Shown here: piece by piece, positions 32,256 through 43,037 of the stretch
How positions within the stretch are numbered: position 1 is the first letter of the stretch
How the letters are laid out: each line of letters starts with the position of its first letter
From: Aureobasidium sp. EXF-3400
Lineage: Eukaryota; Ascomycota; Dothideomycetes; Dothideales; Saccotheciaceae
Assembly: GCA_024195585.1 (NCBI GenBank)
Contig: SWBL01000025.1
Coordinates: 62,001 to 126,000 of the forward strand
DNA length: 64,000 nucleotides
Direction: 5' to 3'
Position numbers and translations under genes: made by a program
Notes under the pieces: model-generated
Databases searched by the model: none
Told to the model about the DNA's origin: nothing
What the model saw: the letters and a program-made list of their open reading frames with translations, nothing else

Positions 32256-32765
32256 CTTGTTCTTTGGTATATTGTGTTGTTTCTTGGTTAGGTGCTGATT
32301 CGAATGACCTTGATTGTTGACGACACGCTCGAAGAACGGTAGACGCGCCACGCGTTTGAGTGGCTTCCGTGCACAACTCCTGCACAACTATATATGCACA
32401 GAGACTGTTTGGCATCGTGCAACCAACATCAGTCTTCCAACACCCCACTCCTGTTCGTACACCTGGGCGATTGAAGGAGATTCGGCTCGTTCTCGTCTAT
32501 TGGCTCTATGGCATCGAAGTTTTAGTGTCTCGTGCTAATTATCTGCTGAGTTTCGGATTAATGCAGTTTGAAGCTGCTTCTGCGTAGGTGGTCACTTCCT
32601 CCTCGTGTACTTTCCTTGAGGTGCGCACCTTCCTTACGGATATATGGCAAGTTGGAGTTGGCTTGCACTTACCAAAGCCTCTCATGTGGCGCATGGTTCT
32701 CTGTCTGTGATTTCCACCTACCACTCCATCAACCAAGATAAGTGTTCCATTTTGTGACTTCTTCC
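32256..32765. promoter_or_regulatory. Divergent promoter region of primase and DUF1917 genes
   Basis: The 510-bp divergent interval separates the primase start (32255, minus) from the DUF1917 start (32766, plus). It contains ACGCGT at 32350-32355 next to a related ACGCGC. No coding frame is supported. Confidence 0.6.
32350..32355. promoter_or_regulatory. MCB-like ACGCGT element upstream of primase
   Basis: ACGCGT is the core site of MBF (Mbp1/Swi6-type factor), which drives replication genes at G1/S in yeasts. It lies 95 bp from the primase ATG, with ACGCGC immediately beside it. The hexamer also occurs elsewhere in the window by chance, so position is the main support. Confidence 0.4.
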
Positions 32766-33903
32766 ATGGCGAACCTGGACCTCGTACCCTTTGCAGGCTA
32801 TATCAGTGATGACTCGGACTTCTACGGTACGCCTTCTTTTCCACTCTGCAGTCATGCATGCTCACAATGACACGCAGGTACAAGCAGAGTACGCAAAAAG
32901 CTTCGTTCACGCAGCGAAAAGACTAGTACAAAGCAGCTCGTTCAGCGTTGGAACAAGGATCAAGCAGCCCATCCCGTCGCGTCTCTCGCAACCACATCGT
33001 CAGAGGCTGTGACCCAGATACTACACAACCGGATGGAAGGTGTCTCCACAGCTCGACAATTGACCGAGACTGTGGACGAGTTTCTCAAGCGTCTTCCACC
33101 AAGAACCACCATCACTGCATCATGGATCTGGATCACATGTCCTATGCTCAAAGGCAAAGGCAAGACAGCAGAATCCCGTCATAATCCAGAACTGGAAGTA
33201 TCCCCAGATGACATGACGGACCGAGCCAATGCTTTGTTGAGCCAATTCGCTGGCGAGAAGGAGAGAATCATCAACGCCAATCCAAATTCGGCGCAGTCAA
33301 CCATCACCAGGAAGTTGGGACCCCTGCGAGAGCAGCTGAAAGAAGACATCCTTGATGTTGCGGTAGCCAGTGGTGTGACCAACGGCAAGGTAAGCATGTT
33401 CAGACTTGATATGTATCCGACCACTAACGTACATCCAGTGGATGCTCTTCCCAAGTCCAGAGGATGTCAACAGAGTATGGAGACTCGTCGCAGAAGCAGT
33501 CGTGGATGGTAGATTGGGCGATACTGCCAAAGTCGCTCCAGCAGATCCGCCCAACCCCTTCGTGACCACCCAGAAGAAACAGTCAAGCCACCTTATTTGT
33601 GTGTATACCAAAGACTTCTCCGATCTCGAGGATGTCAATAGAGTGCTTGAAGAATTGATTGAACTTGGCCTTGCTCCACGCAACGCTACCGATGGGGCAA
33701 TCTACTACAAGGCCGATGCATACACCTACCTTGGCCTGGACGCCTCGAATCCATATGGCCTCAAAGCGAGTCTCTACTCCAGCAAAGATATCATGAATCT
33801 CTCCAAGACGGTCAAAGGCGAATCTACTGTAAGTCTTCCAGCGAAGAGAAAGCAGCAGACCTTGACCACCATGCTTGATGATCGCAAGAAGAGGAAGACA
33901 TAA
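32766..33903 (+). CDS. DUF1917 (BLES03/UPF0696-like) protein
   Basis: Three exons, 32766-32826, 32878-33389 and 33439-33903, encode 345 aa with introns of 51 and 49 nt. The C-terminal half has the DUF1917 pattern: KWMLFPSPEDVNRVW with WRLVAEAV, then HLICVYTKDFSDLEDVNRVL and IYYKADAYTYLGLDASNPYG, ending in LKASLYSSKDIM. This fold resembles translation-initiation eIF4E-like proteins by published structure of the human relative; that is family knowledge, not seen here. The N-terminal part is basic (RKKLRSRSEK) and the C-terminus (PAKRKQQTLTTM then DDRKKRKT) looks like a nuclear localisation signal. QQTLTTM resembles a PIP box (QxxLxxM without the aromatic pair). Function is unknown; linkage to primase may be incidental. 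Confidence 0.88.
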
Positions 33904-35192
33904 AACCAGAGAGATCGATGCTCGCTATTACTCATTTGACAGTGCTTTGTTTGCTTCAGAGCTTCATACTATACCCATCGCTACCACTACATGTGTTAAC
34001 AAAAGACACTTACAATTCCAAGCCAACCCTCCTGTTTGCTAGCAATGTACTGCAACGAGGTCAGTGGTCTTGCGCACCTCTCAGGGCGTTGTGAACAGCT
34101 GGTGCGTTTGCGCAAGATGCTTTGCCGAGTCCTGCATATCTCAAGGTCGACATATGCTGACCAAAGCCAGATCCATAGCAGTACCATATTGCGGTTTGCA
34201 CTGGCTAGATGACCTCTACCACTTCAGCTGTTTATCATCGTCAGAAGCTCCGCTGTCGGTACTCTGTTCACCACATAGTCGCTCCGTCACCGGCTGTAGG
34301 TAAAGGCTTTGCGTGCGGCAGTTGTGATCACGTACGGTACTCCTTCTATCGAGTAAAGCAATCGAATAACTATCGAGTAACACATCCAGAGTTTAGGCGA
34401 TTTCGGGATCAGCAACAAAGCTAAACAGGCAGGTTGACAAGAGCTTTTCCGGCCATCTCCGCATCTCAGTTTTACCATGACTGACGACTGTGTAATGGCT
34501 CACCTCTAGAGCTCACGGTTGTGATCACAAACACACTTGCAAGACACCGCCCAGGCACGGCCACGTGTGTATATATATGTTCCCTTATCGTTCTTTCAAA
34601 CCAGCAGCATCTCTTATCTATGGTCGGAATGCCAAACTCAAAAGTTCATTGGCGGTCGGCTCCGATATTCTCCCGGGCTCGACCTTTCTTATCAGCGCGG
34701 CCAACAGCAACGCCCGCCAAACGTTGCAAGCGCGTTTTGACCGCTACCTTGGCCTGGAGTTTTCATCGAGTAATCCTCTCGGTTCAATGACATGGACTGG
34801 CTTCGAAAGGCAAGTCAATGGCCGGTTCTGTTGAGCAATTCGCTCCTTGCCTCGCCGAGGGCCGTCTTGACTGTTGACTGTTCTAAATTCTCTGTAAAGT
34901 AATAGAGGCATGCCAGGGCTAAGTCGGATGGGTGAACGGCTGCCCTTGAAACACCTTTATGTACCCCATACAATAAGAGGCGTCCTACCCCAGATCTGTT
35001 CTGCGTTCTGACATTCTTCTACCCTCCTTAACCCCCTTCCTTCTCTTAGCAGAACATATCTTGCCATCCTTTTATCCGCTACTCCATCCCGCTAGACTCT
35101 CGACTTCTCGTTGTAGAGGGGACATCACATAACACATCCAGAGCAATCCTTCAGGATACATCCAGACAATAGCCCACATCCGTACTCCAAAA
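33904..35192. other. Upstream region of the allantoinase gene
   Basis: It is the 1.29-kb gap between co-oriented genes. The proximal 300 bp is C/T-rich leader sequence. Short tandem copies of CTATCGAGTAA occur at about 34347-34380. A cluster of three GATA-factor motifs lies at 34585-34694. No coding frame is supported. Confidence 0.5.
34585..34694 (-). promoter_or_regulatory. Cluster of three GATA (HGATAR) motifs
   Basis: TTATCG (34585), TTATCT (34614) and TTATCA (34689) are all HGATAR on the minus strand, within 110 bp and about 500-610 bp upstream of the allantoinase start. Allantoin catabolism genes are classic AreA/Gln3-type GATA targets under nitrogen limitation. The assignment is inferred from position and motif. 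Confidence 0.4.
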
Positions 35193-36793
35193 ATGGCACC
35201 TCACGCTGTCTCCCCTGCTGTCCGCTCAGAGGCCGCCTCGCCGACACCTACACAAGCACACTCCGATATTACTGTTCTGGCGTCCTCTAGAGCAGTGATC
35301 AGAGGCAGCCAAACAGCCGCAACAATCGCCATTTCCACCGCTACCGGCAAGATCCTGTCGATTTGGGAATCAGTCTTGCCCGCCTCCTCCTTCCCCGCCG
35401 GTACCCCCTATGTCGACCACTCGCCGCATATCTTGATGCCAGGATTGGTAGATGCACTCGTGCACTTGAATGAGCCTGGAAGAACAGAATGGGAAGGCTT
35501 TTGGACTGGCACACGCGCAGCTGCATTTGGTGGTGTAACGACGGTGGTCGATATGCCTCTCAATGCCATCCCTCCTACGACGACCGTTGCAGGCTTCAAA
35601 GAGAAGATCGATGCTGCACAGGGAAAATGTTGGGTTGATGTTGGCTTCTATGGCGGTATTGTGCCTGGTAATGTTGAGGAACTCAAGCCTCTGGTTAAGA
35701 TGGGCGTTCGAGGCTTCAAGGGATTCCTCATTGACAGCGGTGTATGTACACCCCAAACGCGGCAGTCCAAGTGCGTAAGCTAACATGCAACCAGGTCGAC
35801 GAATTTCCAGCCGTCTCCTCCGAAGACATTGCAAAAGTCTTCCGCGAACTCGCCGATGAACCCACGACCGTCATGTTCCACGCCGAAATGATTCCTCCGG
35901 TCACAAACTCCGTCGGCGACGACGTCCAAGCCTCCGAACCCCCCATGGCCCCCAGCGGCCCCCTAGACGTATACCAAACCTTCCTCGACTCACGCCCCTC
36001 CACCTTCGAAACCTACGCCATCCTCGAAATCCTCAGTCTGGCACATTTGGCACCCCAACTGCCTTTGCACATTGTGCATTTGTCTGCTGTAGAGGCTATA
36101 CCAATGTTACGCGAAGCACGCGCAAAAGGCGTCAACATCACAGCAGAAACATGTTTCCACTATCTCTCTCTGGCAGCCGAAGCAATCAAAAACGGAGATA
36201 CAAGACATAAATGCTGTCCACCCATTCGCAGCCAAAGCAACCAAGATGGGCTGTGGAGCGAAATGTGCAGGCCAGACGACAGTGTGATCAAAACCGTAGT
36301 TTCGGATCACTCACCCTGCACACCCAATCTAAAATTACTGCCTGCAAACGTCCCCGGCGCCATTGAAACCTCCAGCAAAAAGGGCGAAGGCGACTTTTTC
36401 TCAGCCTGGGGTGGTATCAGCAGTGTAGGATTAGGCATCAGTGTTCTCTGGACCGAAGCTTCTATCCGCAACATCACCATCGAAGACGTGGTACAATGGT
36501 GCTGTATCAACACTGCCAAGCAAGTTGGTCTCGAACACCTCAAGGGCGATATCGCTGTTGGCCTTGATGCCGATATTGCAGTGTTTGATGATGAGGCGGA
36601 GTTTATCGTTCAGCCTAATACTATGCTGTTTAGAAATAAGTGTAGTCCGTATCAAGATAAGACGCTTAAGGGTGTGGTTAAAGAGACTTGGTTGAGGGGA
36701 AGAAGGATACATACTCGTGATGAGGGCTTTGTTGAGAAGACTGGTCCTGTTGGCAAGCTTCTTCTTGAGCCGAGAGTCAAGGTCCAGGGGTAG
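35193..36793 (+). CDS. DAL1: Allantoinase (with an altered metal-binding His)
   Basis: Two exons, 35193-35741 and 35795-36793, encode 515 aa with a 53-nt intron. It matches allantoinases: MPGLVD at the start of the barrel, HLNEPGRTEWEGF, GVTTVVDMPLNAIPPTT, GFKGFLIDSGV and VVSDHSPC. The enzyme opens allantoin to allantoate in purine catabolism. Expected metal ligands present are His91, the carboxylated Lys176, His212 (FHAEM), His278 (HIVHLS) and Asp354. However, the first His of the usual DxHVHxxEPG motif is Leu89 (CTC at 35457-35459), giving DALVH. The rest of the gene is intact, so the change is either a tolerated substitution or loss of activity. No second copy is visible in the window. GATA sites upstream fit nitrogen regulation. 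Confidence 0.93.
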
Positions 36794-37290
36794 ATTGCAT
36801 GTACGGTGTAGATGAGTTGTTTTTTCGCATTAGACATTAGGAGTCTTGTGGGTATCTATTAGCATCTACCATTCTAGTCAAGGCATCCAAAGCATATATC
36901 GCCCTTTGTATGATCGATGTGCCTTTGCTTCTTAAGCTTGCCTGTGCTGTGTTCGAGGGAGGCGATATGCCTGCTCAACTCCTTCTCTGCAAAGCCTGGG
37001 AACTACCAGTAGTTTATCACAATAAAAGCAGGACACTATTTGCAAAGGACCGTGTTCATATGCAGTAGGAAAATAATCTTCTTTGGTCTGAGCTATTGAA
37101 CAGTGGTGAACAGTATATGAGCGAACACATCACTCATGTGAGTACAAGAAAGCTAACAGTAACGCCATTTCATGCAATCATCGCTGCGTACAGACCCATG
37201 GACCCGAAACGCCAATCCCCAGCGGAGTATATCTCACGCATTTCGCTTGCTAGAAACACAGAAAAGAGAAAGATGGTACAGATTGACAGC
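36794..37290. other. Convergent 3' interval
   Basis: It lies between the 3' ends of the allantoinase and the WOPR gene, which are transcribed toward each other. It is AT-rich around 36820-37080, as expected of 3'-UTRs, with no credible frame. Confidence 0.5.
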
Positions 37291-38628
37291 TTAGAATCTC
37301 AAAGTGGCCTTGTCCAGATGTCTCAGTGCCTGGACATCACGCGCAGCATCGTAGCCCATCTTGTGCATGGGAATGTCCTGAGGACGACCACCGATGGGGC
37401 TGCGGCTTGCAGGACGGCCGGAGTTGAGAGACTGTGGGTTGCTGGTCTCGTGAATCAGAGAGCTGATACTGGGAATAGTAGTTCCACCGCTGACTGGAGG
37501 AAGAGTGGCAGGAGGCAGTTTGGCAGACTCTGTGGGAGCACCTGCAGCAGCATCTCCCAGAGATCTAGGACTCGGGAGAGAAGGAGGAGGAGGCTTCCTT
37601 GAGTCGTTGGCCAGAGCAGGGTCGATTGAGGGGTGACCATGGCTAGTAGGACGCGGCGAGTGATCGAGGAGAGATGGGCGAGGAGGGTGGTTGATCTGAG
37701 GCAGTGGGGGAGGAATGTGGTTGTGGATGGGAGTAAGTTGCGGGTGATGGTGGTTTGGCGGGGCAGGCAATGAGTTGTTGGACAGCGGAGCAGGCACGCG
37801 GTCGAAGGAAGTGAGCGGGGGAGGGTAGTGTTGAGCGTGGTGTTGAGCGTGGTGCGGCGGATATTGACCAGGATGAAGGTGGTGCATAGGCGAGTGGTGG
37901 TAGCCGTAGGGCGAGTAGTGCGGCGGAGGTGTGTGCATGGGGCTGGGGGGAGCCCAGCCGGGAGGACCATAGGACATGGGACCATGGGTGTATTGCGGTC
38001 TCGGGGGGTAGTGGGGACCGCCGATGTTGGGAGACTGGTGAGGAGCGTTCGTGAAGGCCGGGCTGGTCATGGGACCTCTTGTGACGGCGGGGATAGCGTT
38101 CTGCTCGTGGACAGTCGATTCGGGGTACATGCCCTTCTCGGGGCGGATATGACGCAGTTGGGGGTCGCTGGAAGGCTGTTGCAGGTTCTGCGAGACGGCG
38201 GTGGAGCGGGCGAAGTAGCTGATGAGATGCAGGTGCTGGCCGTTGGAAGTGGTGATGCTGAACGACTGCTTGATCAAACCGTCGGGCTTGTAGCGGTAGC
38301 CGTCTGGGCCATCGTCGGAGCCGTCGTGGTCTTTGGCGGCAGGCGCCTTGGGAGCGGCGCTGAAGGTGCTGCCACCACGCTTGCCCTCCATCTCGCGGTA
38401 TGTGAGGAAGCTGCCCGACACGCGACTGGCGCTCCATGATTTTCCGTCTGTCCAGCGTCTCATACCCGCCTCGCGCTCGTCCCACACAAACACTGAGCCC
38501 GACTTGATCGAAAGTCTTTCCTTTTCTGAGAGTCGGCGCTGTACTCTGGGCAATAGACCAATCCTGCATGCTTCGAAGAGAAGGATGGCATCTCCAGGCG
38601 TTCGTACGTGTCCGTAGTATGTCTCCAT
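37291..38628 (-). CDS. WOPR-domain regulator (Gti1/Pac2/Wor1 family)
   Basis: Single minus-strand exon of 445 aa. The start is immediately followed by ETYYGHVRTPGDAI and LFEACRIGLLPRVQRR, the WOPRa half (about residues 1-80), with KSGSVFVWDEREAGM and RRWTDGKSWSASRVSG. The second half (about 110-145: YRYKPDGLIKQ, SFSITTSNGQHLHLISYF) completes the WOPR DNA-binding domain. The remaining ~300 residues are Pro/His/Ser/Tyr-rich and disordered, with HAQHHAQHY repeats. Members (Wor1, Ryp1, Sge1, Gti1) are master regulators of morphology, conidiation, secondary metabolism and virulence. The near-complete first lobe argues this is the Wor1/Gti1 branch rather than Pac2, but not firmly. The upstream region is 2.9 kb and gene-free, typical of a heavily controlled gene. 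Confidence 0.93.
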   Translation of the reverse strand: METYYGHVRTPGDAILLFEACRIGLLPRVQRRLSEKERLSIKSGSVFVWDEREAGMRRWTDGKSWSASRVSGSFLTYREMEGKRGGSTFSAAPKAPAAKDHDGSDDGPDGYRYKPDGLIKQSFSITTSNGQHLHLISYFARSTAVSQNLQQPSSDPQLRHIRPEKGMYPESTVHEQNAIPAVTRGPMTSPAFTNAPHQSPNIGGPHYPPRPQYTHGPMSYGPPGWAPPSPMHTPPPHYSPYGYHHSPMHHLHPGQYPPHHAQHHAQHYPPPLTSFDRVPAPLSNNSLPAPPNHHHPQLTPIHNHIPPPLPQINHPPRPSLLDHSPRPTSHGHPSIDPALANDSRKPPPPSLPSPRSLGDAAAGAPTESAKLPPATLPPVSGGTTIPSISSLIHETSNPQSLNSGRPASRSPIGGRPQDIPMHKMGYDAARDVQALRHLDKATLRF

Positions 38629-41514
38629 GGCTGAGAAAGAGTCTTGCCTGTCGAGGCCAAGACGAGTATTGGTTGAGAAGAAAGATTGTCGGCCGTATTC
38701 GACGAGTCTGGGGCAGTGTCAATGATTCAAGCACAAATTGCAGGCAGAGTCGTGTGCGAGTGTCGGTTGGCAGAGTGGGAGAAGATCCGAAGAGATTGAA
38801 GGAAGGAGAAGAAGAAGAAGCAACAGCAGGCAGGAAGGGCAAGAACTAAACGGATTGGCGAGCAGCTGCGAACACGAAGGAATGCCCTGCGCATGCGCTT
38901 ACTGGCCCAAGGACTAGCTTCGCTTTGATGAACCAAGACACCAAGAATTGCTAAGGCCACATGCTAAACCCTCTTTTTCCTTACCCCAGTTTCGGGCCTG
39001 GCCAAGCCTGGACATCCGCCGCCGGCCTCGCGAGAACTATCCGTCGGCAGTCTTTTCCTTATGCTTATTACTGTCCAAACCATCTAACTGTGTCTACTGC
39101 TCAAGTACTGTCTCCTCTTCTCTCACCACATACATCACAGCTCCTTCTTCTCGTCCGAAGACAGCGTGCTCGGGGCCGCCGGCTACAGTGACCTGCCCTG
39201 TGTGAGTAACGTTCAGACTAGCGATGTACTTAAAATTAACGTTAAAATGGTGGATCGACTCGTGTCGACATGTTTAAGCGAAATCCACAGGGGCGCATTC
39301 AAGTCGTTCCTTCCCAAAGATCCCCCCTCCGGTCGTCATCACTTGCTGTTGCACAGAAGGCGAGTTGATCGCTCCCTCTAGCACCACTCGAGCTCGCAGT
39401 TTTGCTTGCTACCCACAGATCCCCGATGCCATTCACTGCAGCCATCCACCTCGTTCCAGGTAGGCCAAGCATTCTTGACCTCGCGCTTGGCGGCCTGTCT
39501 CGATCATAGCGCGCCCTGGCGCCGATCCGGACGAGACAGCTAAGAGTGAAGCCAAGGATGGCTGTGCAAGAGCGACAAGGAGAGAGCACAAGACAGGCCA
39601 AGCACCGTCTCCACCCAAACGACACGACCATATCTCGATTTGGCTCAAGCATTCGAAAATTAAATGTCGCCATGCATACCCGTCATGCCACGCCCAGATT
39701 TTAAGAGTTTGGGGGCGTCCTTGTGGCACCGCACTAGGGGTTCGCCTTTTCCTGCGTTGGATCGTCGTCAAATCAAACGTCGTCCCCGTCCTCCCGGTTC
39801 AAAAAGTAGACAGGACATCTCTTGTTACGTTCAAGGTCGCAAGGTAAGGACGTCGTCTTGGCCACGTAAGCCTCTTCACCAGCATCCTCCACAAGTTCAC
39901 AGTCACCCACATCGAATCGATCTGCCAGGGGACCTTTGATCTTATGATCGATTGACAGTCAGAACAAACCCTAAAGAGGCATGTCACTACAAAAGTCCCC
40001 GCCCCCAAGCCTGGACAAGACCCAATAGATCTCGGCATCCTTATCTTTGTGCATACACATTGCACAGTTGAGTGGTCAATTCTCCTGCCTCTTCCGAGTC
40101 CACTTCTTCGCTCAGGCGCCAATTCTGCAGCCAGTGGTTCGGACAAGTCGACGAGAACTCGCGGCTTCATGTTCTTCAGCTACAGATGACGATCCACTGT
40201 CCGGCTGGATTCACGTCATGTGTCGCATGAAGTTGATTTTGGGTTTCTACGTTATCAAGGATAGAGTCGAAATTAAAGAATCCGTCCACGAGGACGGGAC
40301 AAAGCTTGGCCCTACGCATGGTGTGTCGAGCTAGTCTTGAACCCTAAGCGCCACCAACATCCAGCCAGCCCACACAGAGCTAAGCAAACGGGCAAGTCTT
40401 ACCACGCTCCCCCTGCCTTTTCGCCGAATGATAAGATTCGGTGATATGCTTTGAACGGGTCTCAGGATTAGGCTTGCCAGTCCCATGGTATCGATTCGAT
40501 GGAGCGGTGAGGAGAATTGATCTGACGTGCTTTAACCGTTGGCTCGGGTATGACATTAAAGCAGACACAAGTCAGAGCTGTATGGCGGAAGAGCCTGGCC
40601 GCGTGTAGCTTTCTCCCGGTACCGTATTGCTTCTGTGTCGGAGACACGAAGGAGTGGAACAATGGCTTGACAGCAAACAATATTGCCCGCAACCATCCAG
40701 GCGTCAGAGATTGAGCTCCGCGCTGCCGCTGCCTATCAAGGGGCTTCCAGTTAAGTGCTCTTCATGGATGACCATACCTCCATACTGCGGACCGTGCAGT
40801 ATCACGCCTTCTTGACGGACAAGAGCCTCACAGGGTACGGGTACGTATTTCTCCGTGTACCACCCGACACAAATGTATCTGGCCCCCCCTCCATCCCTAG
40901 CCGAGAACGTTCTTTTCAAGCATAAATCCCCGATCGCACAGGCGCGGCAGGGATAACCCAAGCCAAACGTTAGGGCTTTGGTGGCTTTTTTGTCGAGAAA
41001 CAAGTACCGGCGCCCAAGTATCCTCTTTGGGACAGTCATTCGAGGCTGCGCTCGTCATACAGACTAATATTCGTTGGTGTTGCACGTAAGCCCTTCTTGT
41101 TCTCTTGCTTTCGGCGATCGTGGACGCGTCGATGGTCACGCTGCGTTTGTGCGGACTTCGGGAAAAGGATTCCTGCTCTCCTATCAAGTGCTCGGGATGT
41201 GGAGGTGACGCTGTACTGGATCCCGTGTTTGCCGGAGCAGTTTGTCTACATGTCAGCTCTACCTGTCAACACTACAAGCAGTACCTGCCCTACCTAGATA
41301 TTGGAGCTTTTTCCACCGCGTGTGTTGTGTATAGTCATCAAAACAAGGCCAACCGATGACACCAGGGATTATCAGGGTGTGGATTGAGGAAAATGCAGAA
41401 TACAGCAGTACAGTAATACCTGCCGATATAGCAGATTTGGATATAGGTGTTCGTGACGTGTCTGTGACTAGACAAAAGGCCGCGTCATTGGGTATCTTTC
41501 TCTCTCCTTCTATC
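38629..41514. promoter_or_regulatory. 2.9-kb gene-free region upstream of the WOPR gene
   Basis: It lies upstream of the WOPR regulator (minus strand) and downstream of the small membrane-protein gene (also minus strand, ending at 41515). No open frame here has a signature or splice partner. CT-rich segments occur at about 39050-39150. A long 5' leader or promoter for the regulator is the likely use; I cannot delimit sites. Confidence 0.45.
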
Positions 41515-42032
41515 TTAAGCTCTTCCTGACGAAGTCGCCTTGTTCTTTGCTTGCTCTTCCTTGTTCCATAGCTTGGACTTGTATGCCGGGAAAGAACTCC
41601 GGTTCCATGTATTGACCAGCACGCTATACGATGTCAGCATTTGCGATCCAAAGAAACCTATACTCGCTGCAAGGATCCAGTGGATATATCGCAAGGCTTA
41701 GGCAGAACAGAAAAAGAGAACCATACCTCTGCGTCCTATCCGCATACTCCTCCTCACTCATCTCTTTGACACCGACTTTCATGCCATCCTTTGTAAAACT
41801 GACGTTCTTTTTCTCCATGGTTTTCTTTCCTTGGTTGGCGAGGTCGTTGGTCCAGAGATACATCTGTGGATGACGAGGATCTGTTAGCGGCTGATTGTTG
41901 CGAAGGCAGCATGTGTAGAGAAGGCTGCAGTGGAGAGGGGGCAGAGTATCGTACCTGGTATCCTACGAATGCGAAACCACTGACGGCAGTGAGCAGGATG
42001 ACGAGGGGGATAATGTTTGAGAGGGCGCCCAT
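41515..42032 (-). CDS. Small single-span membrane protein, conserved-looking, unknown function
   Basis: Three minus-strand exons, 42032-41955, 41863-41727 and 41623-41515, encode 107 aa with introns of 91 and 103 nt. Residues 5-27 form one hydrophobic span (IIPLVILLTAVSGFAFVGY). The rest is hydrophilic and basic-acidic mixed (QGKKTMEKKNVSF, GMKVGVKEMSEEEYADR) and the C-terminal tail reads NTWNRSSFPAYKSKLW. The frame closes across both introns and no stop interrupts, although the protein is too small to be found as one long frame. It resembles small organelle-membrane proteins (ER or mitochondrial) with a cytosolic tail; the location is not determined. I do not recognise a named family. Confidence 0.8.
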
Positions 42033-42141
42033 GGTTGCGGTTGCGGTCGTGTGTGCTGGGTGTGGTGGAAGTCGCGTGCGATAAGAGTCTTTGCGCGAGT
42101 GTAGTGACCAGCAGAGTGCGAGGGTTGGAAAGGCGCAATCA

Positions 42142-42161
42142 CAGTCGCAGTCGCAGTCGCA
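42142..42161 (+). repeat. Hexanucleotide tandem repeat (CAGTCG)3
   Basis: About three perfect copies of CAGTCG in the leader of the small membrane-protein gene; on the coding strand this reads CGACTG. Confidence 0.6.
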
Positions 42162-42551
42162 ATAGTAGTCGAAAAGTGAAAAGAAGGCCGCGAGTCGCAA
42201 TGATTGAATTCGTATCCTTAGATTGAGAAACCACTAGGGTTGTGCGTGCGCAATTCGCAGTACGACGCGATTCGTGAGGACTTCAGCCTTCAAAGCACAA
42301 GCAAACACAGGGGACGTGCACGCGGATCATTGGAGATGCATAAATATACAGTTATTCTTCGATCTCAGGTCTTCGCTCCGACAAACGCCCAGTGCACGTA
42401 CGCTAATAGAAATGCCCGTTTGAATACTCAGCTCACACCTGCTATAATATATACAGCTATTGTAACGGGGGGATCAAACACGAGTTGTACGAGAAACTGA
42501 CTGCTGACCCATGTCCGAACGGTTACCAAGGCTGGTCGGCGTCCTGAGCCT

Positions 42552-42573
42552 GAGCTGAAAAGCACTTCAGCTC
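42552..42573. other. Hairpin with 8-bp perfect stem
   Basis: GAGCTGAA and TTCAGCTC pair around a six-base loop. There is no T-run after it, so it is not a Pol III terminator or bacterial-type terminator. Confidence 0.3.
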
Positions 42574-43037
42574 GGATGTCAGCCCTGCTCGGAAGTTCAC
42601 TCCTTTTTGGTGTATAAAGCACTATTTCTTCTGGAAAGCCACCAAATCCTCTATCGACGATTTGGCTGCGAAAGTTCTCGGCAGCTGGTTGGTTCAGCTC
42701 GTGTCGCAGTAAGAGTGAACTGCTCTGATCGTTGATGGAGACTGGTGATATTCTTGTATCGAGCGAACGATTGCTTATAGCTGGTCAGAGCAGCATACTT
42801 TAGGCATTAAGCGAACCATGAATGTTTGTTGTCGAAAGATATACTGTGGCTGTGCGCAATTGACGAAGTCTGTGCAGAAGAGAAGCCTCCATGCTTCCGT
42901 CCAAGTGAGGTCTGGTAAAGGAGGGAATGGGAACCCTTATTGGATGCCACACGCAAGACGGTACGTATGCAGCTGTTCGTAGTTTGTGCACATGTTCAGT
43001 CCTCATGAGGCGTCGACCCGTGGATTCCACCTTATGC

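Larger units (their letters stand above)
42033..43037. other. Intergenic interval
   Basis: It holds the promoter of the small membrane protein (minus strand) and the 3' end of the Zn2Cys6 gene (minus strand). It contains a CAGTCG hexamer repeat at about 42142-42161 and an 8-bp-stem hairpin at 42552-42573. No frame is supported. Confidence 0.5.

Noticed and set aside
37643..38842. 399-aa minus-strand frame overlapping the WOPR gene
   Set aside because: It is a shifted frame over the Pro/His-rich exon; the WOPR frame carries the family motifs.
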